Assembly: GCA_964356295.1 (NCBI GenBank)
Contig: CAYHHE010000074.1
Location: 1-14,807 of the forward strand
Direction of reading: 5' to 3'
DNA: 14,807 bases
From: CAVQGZ01 sp964356295
Lineage (GTDB): Bacteria; Actinomycetota; Actinomycetes; Jiangellales; Jiangellaceae
Shown: positions 6,956 through 13,383 of the stretch, piece after piece
Position numbering within the stretch: the first letter of the stretch is position 1
Layout: each line of letters begins with the position of its first letter
Position numbers and translations under genes: made by a program
The notes under the pieces: model-generated
Told to the model about the DNA's origin: nothing
Database searches by the model: none
What the model saw: only the letters and a program-made list of their open reading frames with translations

Positions 6956-9111
6956 ACCTCCTGCATCTCGCGGGCCTGCTCCGCAGCGGAGGGCTCGCGC
7001 TGTCGGGCCAGCCGGCTCGGCCACCACACAGGCGGGCCGATGTCGAACACCAGCGCCGGCACCAGCAGCGACCGGACGACGAGCGCATCCAGCAGCACCC
7101 CGACGGCGACCAGGAACGCGATCTGCGCCAGGAACAGGATCGGCAGCACGAACAGCGCCCCGAACGTCGCCGCCAGCACGATCCCGGCGCTGGTGATCAC
7201 CCCACCGGTCACTGCGAGGGCCTTGAGGATGCCCCGCCGGGTGCCGATGACCAGCGTCTCCTCCCGGGCCCGGGTCATCAGGAAGATGTTGTAGTCGATG
7301 CCGAGCGCGGCCAGGAACACGAAGGCGAACAGCGGCACGCTGGGATCCCCGCCGGGGAAGTCGAGGACGTTGTTGAACACGATCGCCGCCAGCCCCAGGG
7401 TGGCCGCGAAGGAGAGCACGACTGTCCCGACGAGCAGCACCGGAAGCAGGATCGAACGCAGCAGGACCATGAGCACCAGCAGGATCACCAGCAGAACGAT
7501 CGGGATGATCACTCGAAGGTCGCGCTGAGCGGCCTGCTGGGAGTCGAGCTGGACGGCGGTCAGACCGCCTACCAGAGCGTCCGCGGAGACGTCGTCCAGG
7601 CTCTCGCGGAGGGCGAGGACGGTGGCCTCGGCCTCGTCGGAGTCCGCCGCCGCCTGCAGTGTCACGTCGATCTGGACCAGGTCGTCCACCACGACGACCT
7701 GACCGCTGACCGGGTCGACGACCGGCTGGGCCGCGGCGACGCCGTCCTCGGCGGTGATCGTGGCCAGCATCGCCTCGGTCTGGTCGGCAGGGCCGATGAC
7801 GGTGGCCGGGCTCCCAGTACCGGCCGGGAAGTGCCGGGCCAGCGCCTGCTGCCCCTGCGTGGACTCCACCGAGGTGAGGAAGAAGTCGGACTGGGCGACC
7901 CCGTCGGCCTTGAACTGGGGCAGGAAGGCGGCGAGCCCGACCAGGACGAGGGTCACCGCGATCCACACCGGCCTGGATCGGCGGCCCACGAAACGGGCCA
8001 CCCGCCCCCACAACCCCCGCACCTCGGTCGGGGCGGAGCCGTAGGTGGGACGGAACGGCCAGAACGCCGCTCGGCCGAGCAGGACCAGCGCGGCAGGCAG
8101 GAAGGTCAGGGCCGCGAGCATCGCGAAGACGATCCCGACAGCGGCCACCGGGCCGAGGCCCTGGACGGAGTTCAGCTCGCTGAGCAGAAGCGCCATCACA
8201 CCGAGGACCACTGTGCCGCCCGAGGCGAGGATGGCCTCGTAGGTGCCCTTCAACGTGGCCCGCATGGCGTCGTAGCGAGAGTGGTGGCGTCGAAGCTCCT
8301 CGCGGTACCGCGAGACCAGCAGCAGGGAGTAGTCGGTGGCAGCACCGACGACCAGGATGAACAGGATCCCCTGGCTCTGCCCGTTGAGGGTGAGCACGTC
8401 GTTGTCGGCCAGCGTATAGACGACTGCCGAGGCCACCCCCAGCGCGAGCACCGCGGAGAACAGCACGAGCACGGGAAGGATCGGGCTGCGGTAGACCACT
8501 AGGAGGATGACGAGCACGACGACCAGGGTGACCAGCAGCAGCAGCCCGTCGATCTCCCCGAACGCCTCGCCGAAGTCGGCGAGGAACCCGGCGGGCCCGG
8601 TCACGTAGCTGGTCGCGCCGTCGATCTCGATGGAGCCGTCGCTGCCCACGATCGCGCGCAGCTCCTCGACGTACACGCTCACCTCGAAGCCCTCGGACCC
8701 GTCCAGCGGCACGACGACCTGCGCGGCCTGGCCGTCATCAGACGGGATCGGGCCGACGGGCTCGCCTACGACCCCCTCGACCTCGGCGATCGCGGCAACG
8801 TCCTCGGCGATGGCGGCCAGGTCCGCCGCGGTGAGGGTGCGATCGAACTCGTACACGACCACCGCGGGGATCACGTCGTCGCTGGCGAACGCCGCAGACA
8901 GCTCGCTGACCTGTGTGGACTCGGCCTGCGCCGGCAGGAACGACGCGTTGTCGTTCTCCTGCACCTCGGCCAGCCGGCCGGCGTACTGGCCCAGCGGGCC
9001 ACCGGCGAACAGCCACACCAGCACCAGCAGAGCCGGCAGGAGCCAGCGCAGCCGCCGGGCCCTCTGCGCACCGGCCGCCTCGTCCTGGCGCACCTCATCC
9101 GTCGAGGTCAT
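6949..9111 (-). CDS. MMPL-family RND transporter
   Basis: This 720-residue inner-membrane protein has the MMPL layout. One N-terminal membrane segment (about 22-38) is followed by an extracytoplasmic domain (about 40-187) and five membrane segments (188-345). Then comes a cytoplasmic stretch, segment 7 (about 382-398), a second extracytoplasmic domain (400-530) and five closing segments (532-686). The proton-relay Asp-Tyr pairs are D260-Y261 in GAATDYSLLL and D606-Y607 in LGIDYNIFL, matching the paired Asp-Tyr sites known from MmpL3. Both halves appear intact. Relatives export lipids or small toxic compounds using the proton gradient; the substrate here is unknown. ATG 9111 has GGAG five bases upstream (complement of 9117-9120). 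It is divergent from a MarR regulator 57 bases away, a usual arrangement for drug or lipid exporters, so regulation by that protein is likely. Confidence 0.9.
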   Translation of the reverse strand: MTSTDEVRQDEAAGAQRARRLRWLLPALLVLVWLFAGGPLGQYAGRLAEVQENDNASFLPAQAESTQVSELSAAFASDDVIPAVVVYEFDRTLTAADLAAIAEDVAAIAEVEGVVGEPVGPIPSDDGQAAQVVVPLDGSEGFEVSVYVEELRAIVGSDGSIEIDGATSYVTGPAGFLADFGEAFGEIDGLLLLVTLVVVLVILLVVYRSPILPVLVLFSAVLALGVASAVVYTLADNDVLTLNGQSQGILFILVVGAATDYSLLLVSRYREELRRHHSRYDAMRATLKGTYEAILASGGTVVLGVMALLLSELNSVQGLGPVAAVGIVFAMLAALTFLPAALVLLGRAAFWPFRPTYGSAPTEVRGLWGRVARFVGRRSRPVWIAVTLVLVGLAAFLPQFKADGVAQSDFFLTSVESTQGQQALARHFPAGTGSPATVIGPADQTEAMLATITAEDGVAAAQPVVDPVSGQVVVVDDLVQIDVTLQAAADSDEAEATVLALRESLDDVSADALVGGLTAVQLDSQQAAQRDLRVIIPIVLLVILLVLMVLLRSILLPVLLVGTVVLSFAATLGLAAIVFNNVLDFPGGDPSVPLFAFVFLAALGIDYNIFLMTRAREETLVIGTRRGILKALAVTGGVITSAGIVLAATFGALFVLPILFLAQIAFLVAVGVLLDALVVRSLLVPALVFDIGPPVWWPSRLARQREPSAAEQAREMQEVG

Positions 9112-9141
9112 GAGTACTCCGAGTAGTTGTCCAGTTGAACA

Positions 9142-9153
9142 TTCGCATGCGAA
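9142..9153. promoter_or_regulatory. Perfect palindrome, candidate MarR operator
   Basis: TTCGCATGCGAA is a perfect 12-bp palindrome in the 57-base gap between the divergent MMPL and marR genes. Its centre is about 22 bases from the marR GTG and 36 from the MMPL ATG, so a bound dimer could block both promoters. MarR proteins bind palindromes of roughly this size; binding by this particular protein is inferred from position. Confidence 0.55.
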
Positions 9154-9168
9154 GCATCAGCATGGTGG

Positions 9169-9693
9169 GTGATGGCAACCGCCGCAACCTCGAACCCGAC
9201 ACCGCCATTCCCGGCGACCTCGGAGGTATCGCCACGTCCTGACCTCCCCGCCGAGGACCGCGCCGACTGGCCGACGGGACGGCTGCTGTCCACGGCCGCC
9301 AGGCTCGTGGAGAGCGTCTGGGCAGACCGGCTTGCCGAGCACGGACTGACCCACGCCGGCCTCATGGCCCTGCACGCGCTCGCCGCCGCCGGTGTCCTGC
9401 CGGCGCTCGAGCTGGCCCGGCGGTGCCAGGTCACCCCACAAACGATGACCCGGACGCTGGACCGGCTCGAGCGCGACGGAATGGTGCAGCGCCGCCGGTC
9501 CACTCTGGACCGCCGGCGGGTCGAGGTTCGCCTCACCCCGGCCGGCGAGCATGCGTACGCGAACGCAACAGACATGTCCGCGGCCGAGCGCCACCTTCTC
9601 GGCGACGTCGTCGACGTGGCCGCGTTGCGTCGCAACCTGCTCGCGATCATCGACCATCTCGCGCCGCGGTCCGGGCGTACGCTGACCAGGTGA
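9169..9693 (+). CDS. MarR-family winged helix-turn-helix transcriptional regulator
   Basis: This 174-residue protein has a Pro/Ala-rich, probably disordered N-terminus (about 1-35) and then a MarR fold. Helices at about 38-58 would help form the dimer. The winged helix runs from about 61 to 128, with recognition helix TPQTMTRTLDRLERDGMV (89-106) and wing RRSTLDRRRVEVRLTPAG with the typical D-R-R. No ligand-sensing cysteine stands out; the single C86 lies in the helix-turn-helix. The start may be GTG 9169 or ATG 9172, which are adjacent codons; neither has a clear ribosome site. It probably represses the divergent MMPL gene and itself. Its stop overlaps the lipB start (GTGA, 9690-9693), so lipB may be translated from the same message, an unusual partnership for a MarR gene. 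Confidence 0.88.
   Translation: MMATAATSNPTPPFPATSEVSPRPDLPAEDRADWPTGRLLSTAARLVESVWADRLAEHGLTHAGLMALHALAAAGVLPALELARRCQVTPQTMTRTLDRLERDGMVQRRRSTLDRRRVEVRLTPAGEHAYANATDMSAAERHLLGDVVDVAALRRNLLAIIDHLAPRSGRTLTR
9678..9683 (+). promoter_or_regulatory. Candidate -10 element for lipB (leaderless), inside marR
   Basis: TACGCT lies exactly 6 bases before GTG 9690, the spacing expected if transcription starts on the G of the start codon. It sits within the last codons of marR, so lipB could have its own promoter in addition to read-through. I see no -35 element. Confidence 0.45.
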
Positions 9694-10412
9694 GCGAGGT
9701 CGGTACCCCGACGCTGCCGGCGCTGCAGCCACTGACGGTACGAAGGCTCGACCTCGGAAGCCGACTTCAGCCCTATCGGGCAACCTGGGACCTGCAGCGC
9801 AGGCTGCACGCCGACCGCGTGGACGGCACGACCGGCGACACCGTCCTGCTGCTCGAGCACGAGCCGGTGTACACCGCCGGACGCCGAACGCTGCCGCTGG
9901 AACGCCCGCTGCCAGGGACCACACGCGGCGCGCCGGTGATCGACGTCGACCGCGGCGGCAAGATCACCTGGCACGGGCCCGGTCAGCTCGTCGGGTACCC
10001 GATCCTCGGGCTGCCCCGACCGCTGGACGTCGTGCACCTCGTGCGCCAGGTGGAGGGGATGATCATCGACGCGTGCGCCGATCTCGGCCTGCGCACCGGA
10101 CGCGTGGCCGGGCGGAGCGGGGTGTGGGTGCCCGCCGACGAGCGAGGTCGCGAACGCAAGGTGGCCGCGATCGGGATCCGGGTCTCGCGCGGGGTGAGCA
10201 TGCACGGTTTCGCGATCAACGCCGACTGCGACCTGGACTGGTTCTCACGGATCGTGCCGTGCGGCATCGCCGACGCCGGCGTGACGTCGCTGTCGGACGA
10301 GCTCGACCGCCCCGTGCCCGTGCTCGAGGTGGCCGCGGCCGTCGAGGGACACCTCAGGGAGTACCTGGGCGGGGGCCTCGCCGCGGCAGCGGTCGGCGCG
10401 GCCTCGCCGTAG
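9690..10412 (+). CDS. lipB: Octanoyl-[ACP]:protein N-octanoyltransferase
   Basis: LipB moves octanoate from acyl carrier protein onto the lipoyl-domain lysine of E2 and GcvH proteins, the first step of lipoate assembly. The 240-residue product contains DRGGKITWHGPGQLVGYPI (87-105), the family signature. K157 in RKVAAIGIRVSRGVSMHGFAIN and C191 in RIVPCGI form the catalytic Lys/Cys dyad known from the M. tuberculosis enzyme. The chosen GTG overlaps the marR stop by four bases and leaves a short N-terminal extension before the conserved fold. A -10-like TACGCT six bases upstream suggests a leaderless transcript as an alternative to coupling. lipA follows after ten bases. The SucB lipoyl domains encoded upstream in this window are obvious substrates. 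Confidence 0.95.
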   Translation: MSEVGTPTLPALQPLTVRRLDLGSRLQPYRATWDLQRRLHADRVDGTTGDTVLLLEHEPVYTAGRRTLPLERPLPGTTRGAPVIDVDRGGKITWHGPGQLVGYPILGLPRPLDVVHLVRQVEGMIIDACADLGLRTGRVAGRSGVWVPADERGRERKVAAIGIRVSRGVSMHGFAINADCDLDWFSRIVPCGIADAGVTSLSDELDRPVPVLEVAAAVEGHLREYLGGGLAAAAVGAASP

Positions 10413-10415
10413 GCT
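10410..10415 (+). promoter_or_regulatory. Candidate -10 element for lipA (leaderless), overlapping the lipB stop
   Basis: TAGGCT begins with the lipB stop codon TAG and ends 7 bases before GTG 10423. It fits TANNNT with leaderless spacing. It could also be chance; lipA may simply be read through from lipB. Confidence 0.35.
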
Positions 10416-10422
10416 TCAGGTC

Positions 10423-11367
10423 GTGACGGTCGCTCCGGAGGGACGGCGCATGCTGCGCCTGGAGGTGCGCAACGCCAGCGTGCCGATCGAGCGCAAGCCG
10501 GAGTGGATCCGTACCCGGGCGCGGTTCGGCCCCGAGTACGCGCAGATCCGGTCCCTGGTGCAGCAGGAGGACCTCCACACCGTCTGCCAGGAAGCCGGCT
10601 GCCCGAACATCTACGAGTGCTGGGAGGACCGGGAAGCCACCTTCCTCATCGGCGGGGGCGTGTGCACCCGGCGCTGCGACTTCTGCCAGATCGACACCGG
10701 CAAGCCGGCCGCGCTGGACCTCGACGAGCCGCGCCGGGTCGCCGAGTCGGTGCGGACCATGCAGCTGCGTTACGCGACCGTCACGGGGGTGGCGCGTGAC
10801 GACCTGGCCGACGAGGGCGCCTGGCTGTACGCGCAGACGGTCGCGATGGTCCACGCCCACAACCCGGGCACCGGGGTGGAGATCCTCGTCCCGGACTTCT
10901 CCGCCAAGCCCGAACTGCTGGGCCAGGTCTTCGACGCCTCCCCCGAGGTGTTCGCGCACAACGTCGAGACCGTCCCGCGGCTGTTCCGTCGGATCCGACC
11001 GGCCTTCGCCTACGAGCGTTCGCTGGACGTGCTCACCCAGGCCCACGAGGCCGGGCTGGTGACCAAGTCCAACCTCATCCTGGGCATGGGTGAGCAGGTG
11101 GACGAGGTCGTCCAGGCACTTCTGGACCTCCACGAGGCCGGCTGCGACCTGGTGACGATCACCCAGTACCTGCGCCCGTCGCCCCGGCATCACCCGGTGC
11201 AGCGGTGGGTGAGGCCCGAGGAGTTCGACGACCTGGCGACGCAGGCCGAGCGGATCGGGTTCGCCGGGGTGATGTCCGGCCCGCTCGTCCGCTCGTCCTA
11301 CCGGGCGGGTCGGCTGTACCGGCAGGCCGTGCAGCGCCGAGCGCAGCAGGCCGTCCCCACCGCCTGA
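10423..11367 (+). CDS. lipA: Lipoyl synthase, radical SAM enzyme
   Basis: LipA inserts two sulfur atoms into protein-bound octanoyl groups to make lipoate. The 314-residue product shows the auxiliary [4Fe-4S] cluster cysteines C55, C60 and C66 (CQEAGCPNIYEC). The radical SAM cluster cysteines C81, C85 and C88 lie in CTRRCDFC. The C-terminal RSSY motif (R290-Y293) supplies the serine ligand of the auxiliary cluster. The N-terminus MTVAPEGRRMLRLEVRNA resembles the mycobacterial LipA start as I recall it, which favours GTG 10423. ATG 10450 (residue 10) has a good GGAGG eight bases upstream and could be a second start that loses nothing conserved in the catalytic fold. lipB ends ten bases before, so the two steps of lipoylation are adjacent. 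The DUF4191 gene follows after 29 bases. Confidence 0.96.
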   Translation: MTVAPEGRRMLRLEVRNASVPIERKPEWIRTRARFGPEYAQIRSLVQQEDLHTVCQEAGCPNIYECWEDREATFLIGGGVCTRRCDFCQIDTGKPAALDLDEPRRVAESVRTMQLRYATVTGVARDDLADEGAWLYAQTVAMVHAHNPGTGVEILVPDFSAKPELLGQVFDASPEVFAHNVETVPRLFRRIRPAFAYERSLDVLTQAHEAGLVTKSNLILGMGEQVDEVVQALLDLHEAGCDLVTITQYLRPSPRHHPVQRWVRPEEFDDLATQAERIGFAGVMSGPLVRSSYRAGRLYRQAVQRRAQQAVPTA

Positions 11368-11381
11368 GGCTGCGACCCGGC

Positions 11382-11387
11382 TACCCT
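11382..11387 (+). promoter_or_regulatory. Candidate -10 element for the DUF4191 gene
   Basis: TACCCT in the 29-base lipA-DUF4191 gap fits TANNNT and ends 9 bases before ATG 11397. No ribosome site is visible in the gap. Spacing is slightly long for a strictly leaderless start. Confidence 0.3.
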
Positions 11388-11396
11388 GGCGACCTC

Positions 11397-12116
11397 ATGG
11401 CCCGCTCCAAGTCGAAGACCGACCCGTCCGCACCGAAGAAGGTGCGCTTCGCGCGCCTGCGCCAGATCGGGCAGGCCTATCGCATCGCCTCCCGCACCGA
11501 CAAGCGGCTGGGCCTGTACACGTTCGGCTCAGCGGGCATCGCCGCGCTGCTCAGCGGCCTGCTGGCGTGGCTGGTCGGCCCGTGGTGGTTCTGGGTGGTC
11601 ACCGGTCTGCCGCTCGCCTTCCTCGTCGGCACCATCGTCTTCAGCCGTCGGGCCGAGGCCGCGGTGTACAAGCAGATCGAGGGCCAACCCGGCGCCGCCG
11701 CGTCCGCGCTGCAGACCCTGAGGCGGGGATGGTTCGTCGAACCGGCGATCGCGGTGAACCGGCAGCAGGACGTGGTGCACCGGGTGCTGGGCAGGCCGGG
11801 CATCGTGCTCATCGGGGAGGGAGCAACCCCCGGCCGGGTGCGCAGCCTGCTCGCCCAGGAGCGCAAGCGTCATGCCCGGATCGCCGCGGATGTGACGATC
11901 ACCGAGCTCCTCGTCGGCACCGGCGAGGGCCAGGTCCCCCTACGGAAGTTGGGTCGCACCGTCCAGAAGCTCCCGAAGACGCTCTCGGCCGCTCAGGTCA
12001 CCGAGACCCGCAACCGGCTGCGGGCAATGCCGACCGGGGCGGCACAGCTGCCCATCCCGAAGGGGCCCCTGCCCAAGAACGTCAAGCTGCCCAAGGGGGC
12101 TGTCCCACCACGCTGA
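11397..12116 (+). CDS. DUF4191 family two-helix membrane protein (Rv2219 type)
   Basis: This 239-residue protein of unknown function has a strongly basic N-terminus (MARSKSKTDPSAPKK). Two adjacent membrane segments lie at about 42-60 and 63-82, giving a short hairpin anchor. A soluble domain follows (about 85-210) containing RRGWFVEPAIAVNRQQDVVHRVLG. The tail is Lys/Pro-rich with KG-PLPKN-VKLPKG spacing (about 222-233). With a two-helix hairpin, both ends are probably cytoplasmic. It is conserved next to lipA in actinobacteria, as M. tuberculosis Rv2219, but its role is unknown and a link to lipoylation rests only on location. The ATG at 11397 was chosen because the conserved basic start follows directly and TACCCT lies just upstream; the longer open frame to 11205 is a shadow of lipA. 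It converges on hsp20 with a strong hairpin between. Confidence 0.82.
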   Translation: MARSKSKTDPSAPKKVRFARLRQIGQAYRIASRTDKRLGLYTFGSAGIAALLSGLLAWLVGPWWFWVVTGLPLAFLVGTIVFSRRAEAAVYKQIEGQPGAAASALQTLRRGWFVEPAIAVNRQQDVVHRVLGRPGIVLIGEGATPGRVRSLLAQERKRHARIAADVTITELLVGTGEGQVPLRKLGRTVQKLPKTLSAAQVTETRNRLRAMPTGAAQLPIPKGPLPKNVKLPKGAVPPR

Positions 12117-12133
12117 CGTCCGCGTGGACGCAA

Positions 12134-12173
12134 CGAGCGCCGAAGGCGAGACCCTGCTCGCCTCCAGCGCTCG
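12134..12173. terminator. Bidirectional hairpin between the DUF4191 and hsp20 genes
   Basis: CGAGCGC (12134-12140) pairs perfectly with GCGCTCG (12167-12173). Inside it AGGCGAG (12144-12150) pairs with CTCGCCT (12157-12163) around the loop ACCCTG. The two 7-bp stems are separated by a small internal loop of three bases on each side. It occupies most of the 66-base gap between two convergent genes and should terminate both. Confidence 0.75.
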
Positions 12174-12182
12174 GCCTGGCTG

Positions 12183-12650
12183 TCAGGACTCCACAGCGGG
12201 CTGGTCCGTGGCAGCCGCCGTCACGGCGACCTTGGTCGGCTCAGGCTGCTGACGGGCGACGTTGCGCACCCGGACGGTCAGCAGGCCGCGGTCGTAGGTG
12301 GCCTCGACGTCGTCGGCCGACACGTGCTCGGGCAACGCGAACTCACGACGGAACGAGCCCGACCTGAGCTCACGCACCACGAAGCGGCCCTCGGTCTTCT
12401 CCGACTCGCTCGTGCGCTCCCCGGAGATGCTCAGTCGACCCGGTGCCACCTCGATGTCGACGTCCTTGTCGATGTCGACGCCGGGCAGCTCCAGAGTGAT
12501 CACCACGTCACTGCCATCCCGCACCATGTCGACGGCAGGGACGTACCCGGTCACCTCGGGCCAACCGCCCCAGGTCCGGCGTACGAGTTCGTCGAAGTCC
12601 GTGTCCAGCCTGCTCAGAGCCGTGAACGGATCCCACCGGATGAGTGCCAT
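12183..12650 (-). CDS. Small heat shock protein, Hsp20 / alpha-crystallin family
   Basis: This 155-residue cytoplasmic holdase binds unfolding proteins during stress without ATP. The N-terminus MALIRWDPFTALSRLDTDFDEL is the typical variable arm. The alpha-crystallin domain runs from about 36 to 131, with VPAVDMVRDGSDVVITLELPGV, LSISGER, and the hallmark GLLTVRV near 122-128. A polar Ala/Thr-rich tail follows. The ATG at 12650 has GGAGG seven bases upstream (complement of 12658-12662) inside the purine-rich run complementary to 12654-12663, one of the strongest ribosome sites in the window. A perfect CIRCE operator lies 36 bases upstream, so it is very probably repressed by HrcA and induced by heat. 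It is absent from the equivalent place in M. tuberculosis, so it looks like an insertion into the conserved block. Confidence 0.93.
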   Translation of the reverse strand: MALIRWDPFTALSRLDTDFDELVRRTWGGWPEVTGYVPAVDMVRDGSDVVITLELPGVDIDKDVDIEVAPGRLSISGERTSESEKTEGRFVVRELRSGSFRREFALPEHVSADDVEATYDRGLLTVRVRNVARQQPEPTKVAVTAAATDQPAVES

Positions 12651-12686
12651 CTGCCTTCCTCCCTTCGAACACCCTCCACGACCGAG

Positions 12687-12713
12687 TTAGCACTCGGCCT
12701 CCAAGAGTGCTAA
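12687..12713. promoter_or_regulatory. CIRCE operator (HrcA binding site)
   Basis: TTAGCACTC (12687-12695), nine bases, then GAGTGCTAA (12705-12713) matches the CIRCE consensus with perfect 9-base arms and the exact 9-base spacer. HrcA binding to CIRCE normally represses groE or dnaK operons. Here the only downstream gene is hsp20 on the minus strand. The arm nearest the RDD gene contains that gene's stop codon (12710-12712). hrcA itself is not in the window. Confidence 0.95.
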
Positions 12714-13177
12714 CGCTGCGGGGAGGTCCGCTGTTCCCTCGGCCCGTTGACGACAGCGGTCCCGACGGCAAGGTCGTGCAGGCCTCGCCGGTCCCGGTCA
12801 GCCACCAGCGGCGGGATCACCAGCGCGATGAGCAGCGTCCGGATCAGGCCGTTCCACAGACCTACCGGTCGGCGGTCCAGGCGAATCACCCGAAGGTTGA
12901 GCGCGTGCTGAGCCGGGCTGGCACCGGTGAGCCCAGTGCTGACCGTCACCATCAGCACCCAGGCCGCCAGCGGCAGCAGCTGCAGCAGCGATCCAGGGGT
13001 CCAGGCCGAGGTGTCACGCATGATCAGCAGCACCAGCAGGCTGGCCCCGAACCAGTCCAGGAACAGCGCACCGATGCGTCGACCCCAGCCCGCGATCGAA
13101 CCCGGGCCGCCTTCGGGCAGGCCGAGCCGGACCCCTGGCAGCCCGGTTTCCGGGGCGGGCTCCTCGGCGTGCTGCAT
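12710..13177 (-). CDS. RDD family membrane protein (Rv2219A type)
   Basis: This 155-residue protein has an acidic/Pro N-terminal arm and three membrane segments (about 35-53, 65-83 and 109-126). The RDD signature residues are visible: arginines in WGRRIGALFLDW (31-42) with D41, and the closing DRDRRGLHDLAVGTAVV (127-143). RDD proteins are widespread and mostly uncharacterised; some are linked to ion or compatible-solute transport. I chose ATG 13177 because it begins the conserved arm. The same frame runs upstream to 13351 but would cross the glnA regulatory region. TACGCT six bases upstream suggests a leaderless start. It is divergent from glnA, as in mycobacteria, and its stop codon sits inside the CIRCE element of hsp20. 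Confidence 0.82.
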   Translation of the reverse strand: MQHAEEPAPETGLPGVRLGLPEGGPGSIAGWGRRIGALFLDWFGASLLVLLIMRDTSAWTPGSLLQLLPLAAWVLMVTVSTGLTGASPAQHALNLRVIRLDRRPVGLWNGLIRTLLIALVIPPLVADRDRRGLHDLAVGTAVVNGPREQRTSPQR

Positions 13178-13183
13178 CCCACC

Positions 13184-13189
13184 AGCGTA
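13184..13189 (-). promoter_or_regulatory. Candidate -10 element for the RDD gene (leaderless)
   Basis: On the minus strand TACGCT ends exactly 6 bases before ATG 13177, the same hexamer and spacing as lipB. The intervening GGTGGG could alternatively be read as a too-close ribosome site. Confidence 0.45.
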
Positions 13190-13246
13190 GGAGCGACGGG
13201 CCGTCGCGCATCTCGCGCTCGAACCGTCCAGGGCGTCTCCTCGCCC

Positions 13247-13284
13247 GTAACACAGGGGAAACAGGCCGGACACCGACGGGAAAC
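13247..13284 (+). promoter_or_regulatory. glnA: Tandem GlnR boxes upstream of glnA
   Basis: Four half-sites repeat every 11 bases: GTAAC (13247), GAAAC (13258), GACAC (13269) and GAAAC (13280), each separated by exactly six bases. This is the actinobacterial GlnR arrangement gTnAC-n6-GaAAC-n6-gTnAC-n6-GaAAC, with one mismatch in the third half-site. Position just upstream of a -10 element fits activation of glnA under nitrogen limitation. Confidence 0.88.
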
Positions 13285-13294
13285 TGCGCCTGCC

Positions 13295-13300
13295 TAGGTT
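13295..13300 (+). promoter_or_regulatory. glnA: Candidate glnA -10 element
   Basis: TAGGTT lies ten bases after the last GlnR half-site. The -35 region would fall inside the GlnR boxes with no TTGACA-like sequence, as expected of an activator-dependent promoter. Transcription would start near 13307, giving a leader of about 77 bases. Confidence 0.55.
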
Positions 13301-13354
13301 CTCGACCTGCGCTGCTTGGTTCAGCGCGAGCACTGTCATGTCGTCTCGCACGCA

Positions 13355-13371
13355 CCCGGCACGGGGCCGGG
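13355..13371 (+). other. glnA: Leader hairpin and ribosome site of glnA
   Basis: CCCGGC (13355-13360), loop ACGGG, GCCGGG (13366-13371) forms a perfect 6-bp GC stem that ends two bases before the strong ribosome site AGGAGG (13374-13379). It could shield or expose the ribosome site, or may merely stabilise the message. Confidence 0.4.
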
Positions 13372-13383
13372 ACAGGAGGATGG

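Noticed and set aside
10354..11193. 279-codon minus-strand frame opposite lipA
   Set aside because: No domain; the plus strand has complete lipoyl synthase motifs.
11205..11396. Upstream extension of the DUF4191 frame
   Set aside because: It is an out-of-frame reading of the lipA 3' end.
13178..13351. N-terminal extension of the RDD protein
   Set aside because: It would code across the GlnR boxes and the glnA -10 element, and the extra residues look like translated non-coding DNA.
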